From the NCBI GenBank assembly GCA_012034055.1, contig JAAUSG010000007.1, positions 1 through 58,420 on the forward strand: a DNA stretch of 58,420 nucleotides, read 5' to 3'. The notes beneath the pieces are model-generated. The model worked only from the letters and a program-made list of their open reading frames with translations, was not told where the DNA came from and made no database searches. This DNA comes from Leptolyngbyaceae cyanobacterium RU_5_1. GTDB taxonomy: Bacteria; Cyanobacteriota; Cyanobacteriia; Leptolyngbyales; Leptolyngbyaceae. This document shows positions 8,681 to 17,421 of this stretch, in pieces (positions within the stretch are counted from its first letter, which is position 1; every line of letters begins with the position of its first letter). The translations under genes were made by a program, and so were the position numbers.

Positions 8681-9535
8681 ATGAAAGGGGCGCGTCCATC
8701 GATTCAAAATGCGGGAAACCAAGCAGAACAGATTGCCAGAAAAGCGGCGAATCATCCGTGGGTAGAGCCGTTAGCCCGACTTGGCTTCGTCTGCAAAGGG
8801 TTGGTTTACGCGATCGTTGGACTGTTGGCAACGCAGGCAGCACTGGGAGCGGGAGGTGAGAAGACTGATGCTCGAGGTGCGCTTGGGACGATTGTCACCC
8901 AGCCATTTGGACAAATTCTACTCAGCCTGGTTGCGATCGGCTTGATAGGGTATGCATTCTGGCGCGTTGTGGAAGCAATGATTGACCCTGAGAATAAAGG
9001 CAACGGTGCAAAAGGGATTTTTCAGCGCCTTGGCTATGTGGGTGATGGATTGATCTATGCCGGATTAGCCATTACAGCCGTCAAGATTTTGATCGGTGTA
9101 GGGAGTGGCGATCGCAATCAGACCAGAGACTGGACCGCTCTCCTGCTTGCTCAACCCTTTGGTCAATGGCTAGTTGGAGTGGTCGGAGCAGGGGTGATTG
9201 GCTTTGGGTTCTACCAGTTCTACAAAGCGTATACTGCTAAGTTCTGTCGCGAGTTGAAGCTGAACGAGATGAGTGCTAGAGAGCGAACCTGGATCACCCG
9301 TAGCGGCAGGTTAGGGTATGCGGCACGGGGTGTCGTCTTTACCATCATCGGCTTGTTCTTGATTCAAGCAGCCCAGCAGACGAACCCGAATCAAGCTATA
9401 GGGGTTGGCGAGGCACTGGAAGCCCTCGCCCAACAGCCCTACGGTCCCTGGCTACTGGGAATTGTCGCGATCGGGCTAATTGCTTACGGTCTCTACTTCG
9501 CCGTTCAAGCTCGGTATCGCCAAACGTTCAGCTAG
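8681..9535 (+). CDS. DUF1206 integral membrane protein
   Basis: A 284-residue protein built from three repeats of about 85 residues, each with two membrane helices. Each begins with an RLGF/RLGY/RLGYAARG motif (LARLGFVCKGLVYAIVGLLA; FQRLGYVGDGLIYAGLAI; SGRLGYAARGVVFTIIGLF) and contains a later QPFGQxLL/QPYGPWLL segment before the second helix. This internal triplication is the hallmark of DUF1206. The function of the family is unknown. The family length is normal and no frameshift is seen. Confidence 0.88.
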   Translation: MKGARPSIQNAGNQAEQIARKAANHPWVEPLARLGFVCKGLVYAIVGLLATQAALGAGGEKTDARGALGTIVTQPFGQILLSLVAIGLIGYAFWRVVEAMIDPENKGNGAKGIFQRLGYVGDGLIYAGLAITAVKILIGVGSGDRNQTRDWTALLLAQPFGQWLVGVVGAGVIGFGFYQFYKAYTAKFCRELKLNEMSARERTWITRSGRLGYAARGVVFTIIGLFLIQAAQQTNPNQAIGVGEALEALAQQPYGPWLLGIVAIGLIAYGLYFAVQARYRQTFS

Positions 9536-9583
9536 TGGTCTATCAATAACACTAACGTTGGGATTCGGCAGTTCTAAAACCGA

Positions 9584-10108
9584 TCAGTTTGCAACATTAG
9601 GTGAGTGGGCTGCAGCCAGCTCTGCTGGGGTGATGCGTTCGTAAGGTTCAAACGGCTGGTGAATCCAGGGATTATCGGGGAGATAGTCTACGTAGTAGTC
9701 TGGAGCGATCACGGAGCAGTCCTTGTACCAGAGGACGGCAGTACGAATCTCCTCAACGTAAAATCCGTAGTTTCGATCTAGCCAGACTAGGGTCTTTTGC
9801 AAGGTGATACCAGAATCCACCAGATCATCGACCAGCAGGATATGGTTACCGAGGTTAGCGGTGGTCATGGTCAGGTCGCGGGCAAAGGTGATCGAGCCAC
9901 GAACTTGATTGTTAGTTCCGCCGTAGGATGAGGTGGCCAGAATGGCTAGAGGTAAATCGTAGATGCGGGCCAGGATGTCGCCGACTCTCAAACCACCCTT
10001 TGCCAGACAGATAATTTGGTTGAAGTGCCAGTTCGATTGGTAGATGTTGACCGCGAGTTGCTCAATCTTTTGGTGGTAGTCGGACCAGGAAACGTAGAGA
10101 TCTGACAT
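9584..10108 (-). CDS. phosphoribosyltransferase (xanthine/hypoxanthine type)
   Basis: A 174-residue type I phosphoribosyltransferase, started at MSDLYVSWSDYHQKIEQLA. The longer in-frame extension to 10204 would run over the divergent transporter start and is rejected. The PRPP-binding loop is ILLVDDLVDSGIT, with the PPi-loop region ICLAKGGLRVGDILAR before it. It resembles the Gpt/XGPRT-like proteins of purine salvage, but base specificity cannot be read from the sequence. It is divergent from the MFS symporter gene with 65 bases between starts, so the two promoters probably overlap. Confidence 0.82.
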   Translation of the reverse strand: MSDLYVSWSDYHQKIEQLAVNIYQSNWHFNQIICLAKGGLRVGDILARIYDLPLAILATSSYGGTNNQVRGSITFARDLTMTTANLGNHILLVDDLVDSGITLQKTLVWLDRNYGFYVEEIRTAVLWYKDCSVIAPDYYVDYLPDNPWIHQPFEPYERITPAELAAAHSPNVAN

Positions 10109-10173
10109 AGCTGGATGGAATGAAGCTTGAAGAGAATGATACAACTGTCTATCAGATTCTACGTTTCCAACCC

Positions 10174-11601
10174 ATGAATAATCCTGCTGATCCAGCGGCG
10201 TCAATGCCTCAACGTCTCAGTTTTGCCACTAAGTTCGCGTATGGTATTGGAGATTTCGGTCCGGCACTGATGGCGAATGTGCTGGTGTTTTTCTTGCTGT
10301 ATTTCCTGGTCAATGTCGCAGGGTTGGATGCCAGGCTTGCAGGTAGCGTTTTGCTGATTGGCAATATTTGGGATGCCGTAAATGACCCGATTGTGGGCGT
10401 TTTGAGCGATCGCACCCGCAGTCGTTGGGGACGTCGTCTACCCTGGATTGTGCTGGGGGCACTTCCGTTTGGGTTGAGCTTTTTTCTGCAGTGGCTTGTG
10501 CCCACCAGTAACCAATGGGGATTGTTTGTCTACTATGTAGGAGTTTCGCTGCTCTCCAATACCTTTTATACCATCGTCAATCTCCCCTACACCGCACTGA
10601 CGCCGGAATTGACGCAGGACTATAACGAGCGCACCAGTTTGAATAGCTTTCGCTTTGCCTTCTCCCTGAGTGGCGGGATTGCCGCATTGGTGCTGGCACT
10701 GGCAATGTTCGCGATCGTCAAAAACGATCCCAAACAGCAGTTTCTCCTGATTGGGCTAATTGGGGGCGTATTGGCGACCCTGCCCTTGTTTTGGTGTGCC
10801 TGGGGAATTCGCAAACCTGTTCTCGCCGCAGAACAACAGCGTCAGCCAGTTGCAACTGAGGAATCCATTCCGATCCTGGAGCAGTTCAAAATCGCGTTCG
10901 GGAACCGTCCGTTTTTATTTGTAATTGGAATTTACCTGTGTGCCTGGTTCTCGTTCCAAAACACCGCTGCAATTCTGCCGTTTTTCGTCGTTAACTACCT
11001 GAATCTATCGGAGGCGATTTCGACACTGGCCGCGATCGCCGTTCAAGTCACTGCATTGTTGATGCTTGCCGTTTGGACACGGGTAAGCCGTCGGGTTGGT
11101 AAGCAAGCCACCTACTGGATGGGGACTGGATTTTGGCTGTTTGGACAAGTGGGGCTGTGGTTCTTGCCGCGTGGAGAGACAACCTGGATCTACCCGCTTG
11201 CCATTCTCGTTGGGCTGGGCGTCTCTACGGCCTTCTTAATTCCCTGGTCAATGCTGCCGGATGTGATCGAGTTTGATGAACTCACCACCGGACAGCGCCG
11301 CGAAGGGGTGTTTTATGGCTTTATGACGCTGGCGCAAAAAGTGTGTCGCGGCTTAGGGCTGTTTTTGATTGGGCTGGTACTGAAACAAAAAGGCTTTATT
11401 GAACGCGCCGCCGGACAGCCCCTTCCAGACCAACCCCCTGCTGCTGAAGAAGCCATCCGCAATGTGGCGGTATTTCTCCCGATTATCTTTCTCGTCGTTA
11501 GTTTGGTATTAGTTTATTTCTATCCCATCACGCGCGAAAAGCACGCTGAGATTTTGCTGAGGCTGCATGAGCGTAAACGGGGAGGTGGGGGTGAGGAGTG
11601 A
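10174..11601 (+). CDS. GPH/MFS family sugar:cation symporter (MelB-like)
   Basis: A 475-residue permease from ATG 10174 with about twelve helices. FAYGIGDFGPALMANVL at the start, WDAVNDPIVGVLSDRTRSRWGRRLPWI after helix 2, and the late PWSMLPDVIEFDELTTGQRREGVFYG are classical glycoside-pentoside-hexuronide transporter motifs. It probably brings a sugar or glycoside across the inner membrane with Na+ or H+; the substrate is unknown. The reading frame ends inside a GGGGTGAG repeat, so the C-terminal GGGGEE is repeat-encoded and may be a recent extension. Confidence 0.88.
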   Translation: MNNPADPAASMPQRLSFATKFAYGIGDFGPALMANVLVFFLLYFLVNVAGLDARLAGSVLLIGNIWDAVNDPIVGVLSDRTRSRWGRRLPWIVLGALPFGLSFFLQWLVPTSNQWGLFVYYVGVSLLSNTFYTIVNLPYTALTPELTQDYNERTSLNSFRFAFSLSGGIAALVLALAMFAIVKNDPKQQFLLIGLIGGVLATLPLFWCAWGIRKPVLAAEQQRQPVATEESIPILEQFKIAFGNRPFLFVIGIYLCAWFSFQNTAAILPFFVVNYLNLSEAISTLAAIAVQVTALLMLAVWTRVSRRVGKQATYWMGTGFWLFGQVGLWFLPRGETTWIYPLAILVGLGVSTAFLIPWSMLPDVIEFDELTTGQRREGVFYGFMTLAQKVCRGLGLFLIGLVLKQKGFIERAAGQPLPDQPPAAEEAIRNVAVFLPIIFLVVSLVLVYFYPITREKHAEILLRLHERKRGGGGEE

Positions 11602-11620
11602 GGGGTGAGGAGTGAGGAGA
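11582..11620. repeat. STRR-like repeat overlapping the transporter stop
   Basis: Tandem degenerate GGGGTGAGGAGTGA units begin within the last codons of the MFS gene and continue past its stop. Confidence 0.55.
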
Positions 11621-11626
11621 GTAGCC

Positions 11627-11708
11627 GTAGGATGGGCAAAGGGCAATTGCCCGTGCCCATCGCAACACTGAATGTTCTAGATGGGCACGCTTTGCTTTGC
11701 CATCCTAC
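11627..11708. repeat. inverted-repeat element, 'GTAGGATGGGCAAAG' family
   Basis: GTAGGATGGGCAAAG (11627-11641) pairs with CTTTGCCATCCTAC (11695-11708), apart from one unpaired base. Inner segments (GGGCAATTGCCC, GTGCCCATC..GATGGGCAC) also pair. Relatives occur at 52457-52530 and near 58120-58152. It is probably a non-autonomous dispersed element. The rest of the 297-base gap to 11898 holds a second repeat at 11822-11847 and no gene. Confidence 0.6.
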
Positions 11709-11821
11709 TTCTACTCTCCTCAGAGAAAACCTAGAAGCCTTGAAACTTTGTTGTGCCCTTAATAAAGCTTGAACATGGATTCGGGGATACAGATTTCCTC
11801 CCTGTGGAATGAATCAGCCCT

Positions 11822-11847
11822 ACCTTATTAAGGGGGGTTAGGGGGGA
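11822..11847. repeat. dispersed 'CCTTATTAAGGGGGG' repeat
   Basis: A G-rich repeat containing TTATTAAGGGGGGTTAGG. Related blocks are inside the element at 37796-37910 and at the right edge of the window (58366-58420). It is a common cyanobacterial spacer repeat with no coding content. Confidence 0.5.
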
Positions 11848-11898
11848 TTGCTGAGTACTTGGCATCATAGGCAGCAACTTCTCAAACAACCTCTAACG

Positions 11899-13875
11899 TC
11901 ACGTCACAGTGACGACAACTCCTGGGCTTTCCTGAGCCAATGGATTCACTGCACAAAGGGCATAGGTTCCGGGTTCCACGGTTGTGGTCACCGTGGTGGA
12001 CGGCAAGATTTGACGTAATGTCCATTGATTTCCAGTCTGGTGATATAGCGTCCAGGAACGAGTGTTTGCAGGGGCAGGGTTCCAGGTCAGTTTGCCATTG
12101 CTGCCCTGAACACCTGTTGGAACGGCGGGTGCAGTGGTGGGCAGCCATGAAATCACCGGAGCCAGGGCTGGAGCGCGATAGGTGGCGGTACGGAAGCGAT
12201 CGGCAACGTCTTGGCGATTGTTGGCTAGCGCATTCATGCTGAAGAAAATGTTGCCGATCGCCAGTTCAGAGTTGAGTTGACGGGTAAGTGCAATCTGCTG
12301 TTCGATTTCTGCCAGTTCCCAGGCTTTCCCATCCAGTCGGGACAGGTTGTTGCCAGGGTAGAGATGACGCTGTTTGGGATTGTTGTCCGCCCACCACTGC
12401 AGCAGCACAGGGTAACGTTGCTGGGGGGCGTCAATTCGCCAGTAGAGTTGGGGGGAGAGGTAGTCTACCCAACCCTGCTGCAGCCACTTGAGGGAATCGG
12501 CATAGAGCTGGTCATAAGCATCTAATCCCTGTACCGAGGGGGGTTGTCCGGGGCGGTAGATGCCGAAGGGACTGATGCCGAATTTGACCTGGGGCTTGAG
12601 GGCGCGAATGCCTGCGCCAAGCCGTTGGATGAGCTGGTTGACATTGTCTCTGCGCCAATCCGCCAGAGAGAGGGTGCCGCCTCTGTTGCGGTAGTCCTGA
12701 TAGGTTTTGCTGTCGGGGAAGGTTTGTCCGGCGATCGGATAAGGATAAAAGTAATCATCCAGGTGAATGCCGTCGATGTCATAGCGGCGCACCACATCCA
12801 TGATCGCCTTGTAGGTGCGGTCTTGAACGACTTTGGCACCGGGATCCATCCAGAGTTGATTGCCCCAGGGATAGACGACTTCAGGGTTGGTGACGGCAAT
12901 GTGGGGACGGACGTTGACCGTATTTTTGGAGGTGCGGGCCCGGTAGGGATTGAACCAGGCGTGCAGTTCGATGTTGCGCTGGTGGGACTGGGCGATCGCA
13001 AACTGCAAGGGATCATAGGCTGGCGGTTTGCCCTGGGTTCCAGTTAACCAGTGGCTCCACGGGTCGATCGCAGATTGGTAAAGCGCATCGCCTTCGGGTC
13101 GCACTTGCAGAATCAGCGCATTGAAGTGGGTCGCCTGCAGTTGATTCAGGATTGCAATCAATTCTGCCTGCTGCTGTTGAGCCGAAAGTCCCTGTTGGGA
13201 TGGAAAGTCTATATTCCAGACAGAAGTCAGCCAAACAGCTCGGAATTCCCGCTGATGGCTAACCTGAACAGTTTGGGGAGGCAGCCAACGAACAATCTGG
13301 CTGGCGGCGATCGCGGGGGCTTGTCCCAACTCAACCAGACACTGGTAGATGAATGCCGCCACTTCAGCGCGAGTTGTTGGTTGCGTCGGTCGGAGTCGTT
13401 TCAGCGCTGGATAGTTGACGACGATTTCGTTCGCCGTTGCTGTGGCGATCGCTGCCGTTGCCCACCCCGGCACCTGGGCGTGATCCTCATAGACGGCGGG
13501 CAGTGAAATGGCGGTGGACGCCGTCAGTTCCAATCCATTTACCAGGGATACCAGCGCCTGAAATCGCGGAATCTTCTCATTGGGACGAAATTCCTGCCGG
13601 GGATAGCCGCTCAAGAAGCCCGTTTCATAGGCCCAGCGAATGGCGATCGCGGCCCAATAACTCGTCGGCACATCCACAAAGGGCACATAGCGACGCTTTC
13701 CAGAACGCGGAAACGCCACCTGCAGCATGACCGCAAACTCGGCTCGACTCACGGCTTGTTCGGGTCGAAAGGTGCCATCGGCAAACCCGCGCACAATATT
13801 GCGTTGAGCCAGTCCTTCAATAAACGATCGGGCCCAATGAGTTTGAATATCTGGAAAACGAGAAGATGAAACCAT
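11899..13875 (-). CDS. SLH-domain protein with family-10-like glycoside hydrolase (GHL10/DUF187)
   Basis: A 658-residue protein. The N-terminal ~190 residues carry three SLH motifs (FPDIQTHWARSFIEGLAQRN..FADGTFRP, FVDVPTSYWAAIAIRWAY, and a weaker third). From about 210 comes a GHL10 domain: REFRAVWLTSVWNIDFPS, LILQVRPEGDALYQS, IELHAWFNPYRA, YDIDGIHLDDYFYPYP and KFGISPFGIYRPG. The C-terminal ~70 residues look like a fibronectin III-type fold (LTWNPAPANTRSWTLY). GHL10 enzymes probably cleave cell-wall glycan (the YngK/DigH group), and SLH domains attach to wall polymers. No conventional signal peptide is obvious at MVSSSRFPDIQ, which is odd for an envelope protein; the true start could lie upstream. 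Confidence 0.88.
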   Translation of the reverse strand: MVSSSRFPDIQTHWARSFIEGLAQRNIVRGFADGTFRPEQAVSRAEFAVMLQVAFPRSGKRRYVPFVDVPTSYWAAIAIRWAYETGFLSGYPRQEFRPNEKIPRFQALVSLVNGLELTASTAISLPAVYEDHAQVPGWATAAIATATANEIVVNYPALKRLRPTQPTTRAEVAAFIYQCLVELGQAPAIAASQIVRWLPPQTVQVSHQREFRAVWLTSVWNIDFPSQQGLSAQQQQAELIAILNQLQATHFNALILQVRPEGDALYQSAIDPWSHWLTGTQGKPPAYDPLQFAIAQSHQRNIELHAWFNPYRARTSKNTVNVRPHIAVTNPEVVYPWGNQLWMDPGAKVVQDRTYKAIMDVVRRYDIDGIHLDDYFYPYPIAGQTFPDSKTYQDYRNRGGTLSLADWRRDNVNQLIQRLGAGIRALKPQVKFGISPFGIYRPGQPPSVQGLDAYDQLYADSLKWLQQGWVDYLSPQLYWRIDAPQQRYPVLLQWWADNNPKQRHLYPGNNLSRLDGKAWELAEIEQQIALTRQLNSELAIGNIFFSMNALANNRQDVADRFRTATYRAPALAPVISWLPTTAPAVPTGVQGSNGKLTWNPAPANTRSWTLYHQTGNQWTLRQILPSTTVTTTVEPGTYALCAVNPLAQESPGVVVTVT

Positions 13876-13954
13876 GAGTAGAGGATACGCTAATGAACCT
13901 TGAATGAGGATTTTAGATTGACGATTTTAGATTGAAAGGACGCGGAGAGGGGGA

Positions 13955-14005
13955 GACGCGGAGACGCGGGGAGTTCCTCAGCTTGATTCCCCGCGTCTCC
14001 GCGTC
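13955..14005. terminator. perfect 18-bp hairpin between two minus-strand genes
   Basis: GACGCGGAGACGCGGGGA (13955-13972) is the exact inverse of 13988-14005, with a 15-base loop. It is 25 bases downstream of the stop of the gene at 14030-14416 and upstream of the SLH/GHL10 gene. It could stop readthrough. The sequence type (GGAGACGCGG) is also a well-known cyanobacterial dispersed repeat, so either origin is possible. Confidence 0.55.
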
Positions 14006-14029
14006 CCCGTGTCTTCTTCATTCCTTCTC

Positions 14030-14416
14030 CTATGCCAGGAACGACACCTGAGTTTGAGTGGCTTCCCAGAGCTTTAGCACCAAAAACTCAGCTAGATGAG
14101 ACAGAGCAGTGACAAAAACGCCTTCGTTGGCTGCGATCGCCTCAGCAATCCAGCTTCCCTGCACCGTCACCTCAACGAACTCGTCATCCACTGGAGTCAC
14201 GGTGACAACCTGGTTCTGCTCTAAACGCAGCATCCGCTCTAATTGAGCCAAACCGGGTACATCGGCGGCGAGTAAGAAAGACGCTTGCCCAGGCTCTACG
14301 TGCAGTCGTTGTCCAGCTCGAATTGCCAGCACAACTCGCTGGGCAACCAGCATCTCCAGCGGCATTGCCACACGCTCCATGTATAGTCCGTTGTCGGTAT
14401 AAGTTAGCTTCAACAT
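14030..14416 (-). CDS. conserved cyanobacterial protein (alr0857-like family)
   Basis: A 128-residue soluble protein beginning MLKLTYTDNGLYMERV. The pattern (LEMLVAQRVVLAIRAGQRLHVEPGQASFLLAADVPGL.. and a C-terminal FLVLKLWEATQ) is what I recall for the alr0857-type family found almost only in cyanobacteria. No catalytic motif is visible and the function is unknown. It is a single gene with a strong hairpin after its stop and a repeat-rich spacer before its start. Confidence 0.65.
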   Translation of the reverse strand: MLKLTYTDNGLYMERVAMPLEMLVAQRVVLAIRAGQRLHVEPGQASFLLAADVPGLAQLERMLRLEQNQVVTVTPVDDEFVEVTVQGSWIAEAIAANEGVFVTALSHLAEFLVLKLWEATQTQVSFLA

Positions 14417-14490
14417 GGTTGGGACTCCAGTAATAGGGACTAGAGGCTAGGGAATAGGGGCATGTAGGACTCAAGTGCTCTTAAAAAATG

Positions 14491-14521
14491 ACCCCCGCCT
14501 CTGGAGTTCAGAAGCGGGGGT
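14491..14521. repeat. GC-rich hairpin in a 550-base gene-free stretch
   Basis: ACCCCCGCCTCTG and CAGAAGCGGGGGT pair with one C/A mismatch around a five-base loop. Hairpins of this look often mark the ends of IS200/IS605-type elements in cyanobacteria, but no transposase remains nearby. The gap 14417-14968 holds this hairpin, a CCCAAC..GTTGGG stem near 14729-14757 and the 73-base element ending at 14971. I see no convincing gene in it. Confidence 0.45.
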
Positions 14522-14898
14522 GGAAGCTTTTGCGAGTGCTGCTTACCTATGTGAGTACAGGTCGATACCTGCACCTCCCGCTCTGACTGAATCGATCCGC
14601 ATTCAGCAAAATCTGAATGGCTACAACAATTCCTGTAAATACACGATTTCTGTTAGCAGATTTACTGCGGCTAAGTGGATAACCGCCTAATTGATCGCCC
14701 CACTCAGACGCAAACAGCCCAACGATCGCCGGGTGCCCGCTGTTGGGTCGGCAATACATTGCGCTGGATAAGGGGGAGTGGAGTAGGCGTATCATGGAAG
14801 GCTTCGACTCAATAAACTTGTTAATCAGATGCTACAAGATGTAGCATCATGCTGTCTACACTGTGAGAATCAATTTGGGTTGAGTAAATTCCGGAGAT

Positions 14899-14971
14899 TA
14901 AACCTTGTCCACGTCCAGACTTGGAGTTTTTCTTAAGGGAAAGCTACAGACTCCGAGCTGGACGTGGTTTA
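14899..14971. mobile_element. 73-bp palindromic element, copy 1
   Basis: A near-perfect long hairpin: TAAACC, a TTGT bulge and CCACGTCCAG on the left, CTGGACGTGG and TTTA on the right, with inner arms TTGGAG/CTCCGA. A second copy of exactly the same length lies at 17133-17205. The last three bases are the stop codon of the FHA gene on the minus strand. It is either a tiny MITE or a duplicated 3'-end structure. Confidence 0.6.
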
Positions 14972-15700
14972 TTTTTCGTTTCGCTTCTCTGCCCAAATCG
15001 CGAAATGGTTGGAGTATTCCACCAGAATGCAAAACCGGCCTGCATCCAGCTCGGACTGCCAGAGATTCAGAGCCTTTTGGCGGAGGCGTTTAGAAAGAGA
15101 AAAAATTCCGACGAGCGGTCTGCCTTGAAAAACAAATTCAGAAGTGTCTTGGCTGGGAATCCCATAGGCTTTCAGGTCTTCCGCCTTAAAGATCAAGCGT
15201 TGTCTTTGCAGAGGGAGAGCCTCTGCAACTGGACTACTTTGCTGTCGTTTCGATAAATCGGCACGGCTCCGCCGAAATTCTTCGATTAGAAGAACAAATT
15301 TGCCAATCCGAATGATGTCATCCGACTGCAGGGGAACTGGCTGACTGGCCGGAGCCTTGCGGTTGTTGATTTGACTGCCACTCGTGCTGCCAAGGTCCGT
15401 AAAGCAGTACCGTTCGCCTGTATACACAATTCGTCCATGCAACCGACTGACTTCAGGTCCATTCAGAACGATGTCACACTTAGAATTTCGTCCAATGACC
15501 ACTCCATCCCGACTCGCGATTTCTGGGGTTAAAATCTTCTCTTGAGCGTTGCCGGTTTTACTGTGAATGACCTGAATTTTGATCGCATGGTCTACCCCTT
15601 TACCCAGTCCAACACCGGTCCAATTCTTGACTGAATCTCCTGCCTGAGACTCTGCAAGTTTCGTTTGCTCTACCGGGTATCTGTCTTGAAAAAATTTCAT
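14969..15700 (-). CDS. FHA-domain protein
   Basis: A 243-residue protein. Residues ~60-135 form a forkhead-associated domain with the diagnostic GVVIGRNSKCDIVL, SRLHGRIV and DLGSTSGSQINN. FHA domains bind phosphothreonine peptides, so it could read out Ser/Thr kinases such as the one at 1854, though that link is inference. The N-terminal region (HAIKIQVIHSKTGNAQEKIL) and the C-terminal ~90 residues carry no recognisable domain. No membrane segment is present. The stop codon lies inside a 73-bp palindromic element. Confidence 0.85.
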   Translation of the reverse strand: MKFFQDRYPVEQTKLAESQAGDSVKNWTGVGLGKGVDHAIKIQVIHSKTGNAQEKILTPEIASRDGVVIGRNSKCDIVLNGPEVSRLHGRIVYTGERYCFTDLGSTSGSQINNRKAPASQPVPLQSDDIIRIGKFVLLIEEFRRSRADLSKRQQSSPVAEALPLQRQRLIFKAEDLKAYGIPSQDTSEFVFQGRPLVGIFSLSKRLRQKALNLWQSELDAGRFCILVEYSNHFAIWAEKRNEK

Positions 15701-15902
15701 CTGTGTCCGTATCTCCAGGAAATTGTACTGGCTCTATTTGATTGATTTAGCCGTTCAGACAAATGCTTGATGCCCAACAGGATGAAGCGGCCAGTGGCTA
15801 ACATCCACTTAGCAGAAGCTCACAGGTAAGTCTTGAGAAACTGGTCTAAATACTTGCTTTTACGACCGTTTTGGTCATAAATCCGGAACTTTGGATGAAG
15901 TT

Positions 15903-17039
15903 TTATCGCTGCAGACTGCGGGGATCCAGAGCATCCCGGAGACCATCGCCTAAGAGGTTGAATGCCAGCACGGTCAGAATAATCAAGAGGGCAGGGGGCC
16001 AGATCAGCCAGGGTTGCAAGACCAGGATGGAGGCATTGGTTGCCAGGGAGAGCATGTTTCCCCAGGACGGATCAGGCTGCTGAATGCCTAATCCAATCAG
16101 GCTGAGCACGGATTCTGCGACGATGAAGTCGGGAATGGAGAGGGTGGCGGAGATAATCACGTAGGTTGCGGTTTGGGGGAGGACGTGGCGAACGATGATG
16201 TAGAGCGATCGCCCCCCCATTGCTCGGGCGGCCTGCACAAACTCCCGTTCCTTGATCGACAACACCTCTCCCCGAATCACCCGTGCCAGTCCTGCCCAGC
16301 GAATAAAGGAGGTAATCAAAATAATCAGCAAAAAGCGTTGCGCACTGCTGAGTCCCGGTGGCAAGACGGCGGCCAGGGCAACCAGCAAGTAAATACTGGG
16401 AATGGTCATCAGGACTTCAACTAGACGCATCAGCACCGTATCGATGGCCCCGCCCAAATAGCCGGAAATCCCGCCCACCAACATGCCGAGCGGAAACGCG
16501 ATCGCAATTCCTACCAACCCAATACTGAGGCTGATTCGCCCGCCATACACCAGGCGGCTGAACTGATCTCGGGCTTGCTCATCCGTTCCTAACAGATTGA
16601 ACTTGGCAGCTCCGTCAGCCCCAAACAGATGCAGTCTGGCTGGAATTCCAGGAGTCAAGTCAACATTGTCAAACTTCGGATCGGTTAGAGAAAACTGAGT
16701 TGGTAACGGCAGTGTAATTTTGAACAGCCGGTACTCTGGACCTTGGACAAACAGCCGCAGCGGTGCGGGTTGGCTGCGATCGACAATCAGTTTGCGATCG
16801 CCGGTCTGCAGATCCACCGGCCCCTGCGTGGTTGGATAAACGTGCGGCCCAATGAACTGACCCGATGCAGTCTGCCAGTAAAGCTGAGTCGGCGGCAGCA
16901 ACGCTCCATCAGGCTGGGACTCGTAGGGATCGTAAGGAGCAACGAACTCGGCTGCAATGACAACCAAATAGAACACCAACAACAGCAGTGCTCCAAGCCG
17001 AGCCAGAGAGTTGCGTTTCAGTCGTTTCCACCAGTTCAT
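15903..17039 (-). CDS. ABC transporter permease, DppC/OppC type
   Basis: A 378-residue inner-membrane protein. The N-terminal helix and periplasmic loop (FVAPYDPYESQPDGALLPP) are typical of the OppC_N domain. A large insert follows (residues ~50-150). Then comes LLGTDEQARDQFSRLVYGGRISLSIGL and a six-helix permease core with the EAA loop EFVQAARAMGGRSLYIIVRHVLP. It should be one half of a di-/oligopeptide or nickel importer channel. No partner permease, ATPase or binding protein lies beside it; cyanobacterial dpp genes are often scattered. The next gene upstream is separated by a 380-base spacer containing a mobile palindrome. Confidence 0.88.
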   Translation of the reverse strand: MNWWKRLKRNSLARLGALLLLVFYLVVIAAEFVAPYDPYESQPDGALLPPTQLYWQTASGQFIGPHVYPTTQGPVDLQTGDRKLIVDRSQPAPLRLFVQGPEYRLFKITLPLPTQFSLTDPKFDNVDLTPGIPARLHLFGADGAAKFNLLGTDEQARDQFSRLVYGGRISLSIGLVGIAIAFPLGMLVGGISGYLGGAIDTVLMRLVEVLMTIPSIYLLVALAAVLPPGLSSAQRFLLIILITSFIRWAGLARVIRGEVLSIKEREFVQAARAMGGRSLYIIVRHVLPQTATYVIISATLSIPDFIVAESVLSLIGLGIQQPDPSWGNMLSLATNASILVLQPWLIWPPALLIILTVLAFNLLGDGLRDALDPRSLQR

Positions 17040-17132
17040 ACGCAGTAGCCAGGAATTAGGGATTCAGGATCCAGGGAGACTATCAATTTACACTACACGC
17101 TTTGTCGGAGGGCATTTCATAATTGTCCAAAC

Positions 17133-17205
17133 TAAACCGTGTTCACGTCCAGACCTGGAGTTTTTCTGAAGGGAAAGCGACAGATTCCGATCTGGAGGTG
17201 GTTTA
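17133..17205. mobile_element. 73-bp palindromic element, copy 2
   Basis: The same length and arm structure as 14899-14971 (TAAACC..CACGTCCAG / CTGGAGGTGGTTTA), with about a dozen differences. The arms are less perfectly matched than in copy 1. It lies in the 382-base spacer 17040-17421 between the divergent permease and porin genes. No other clear feature is seen in that spacer. Confidence 0.6.
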
Positions 17206-17421
17206 GGATCGCGATCACTGTGTAGCTACGGCTCAGACCATTACTCTCGAGCTTTTGTCCGTAAAGCCTGATTGCAGAATCCAAAGTTTAAATCGTCTCT
17301 CTGGTAAAATCGGCGCTAACCGAGTTTTTCGCTGGTAACAAAGATCCTCGTTGAAATCCATTTAGGAACGAGGATAACGCTTCTCGGATCCCCCATTGAA
17401 CACAAATCCAGAGAGTGTAAA

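Noticed and set aside
12544..13047. 167-residue frame antisense to the SLH/GHL10 gene
   Set aside because: The opposite frame has clear domain motifs; this one has none.
14547..14795. Minus-strand frame MIRLLHSPLSSAMYC.. in the gene-free stretch before the FHA gene
   Set aside because: No motif and no ribosome binding site; it overlaps hairpin-rich repeat DNA. It could be a mobile-element remnant but cannot be supported.
14700..14850. Structured RNA (RNase P, 6S or tmRNA) suspected from stems around CCCAAC..GTTGGG
   Set aside because: None of the conserved core sequences of these RNAs could be found.
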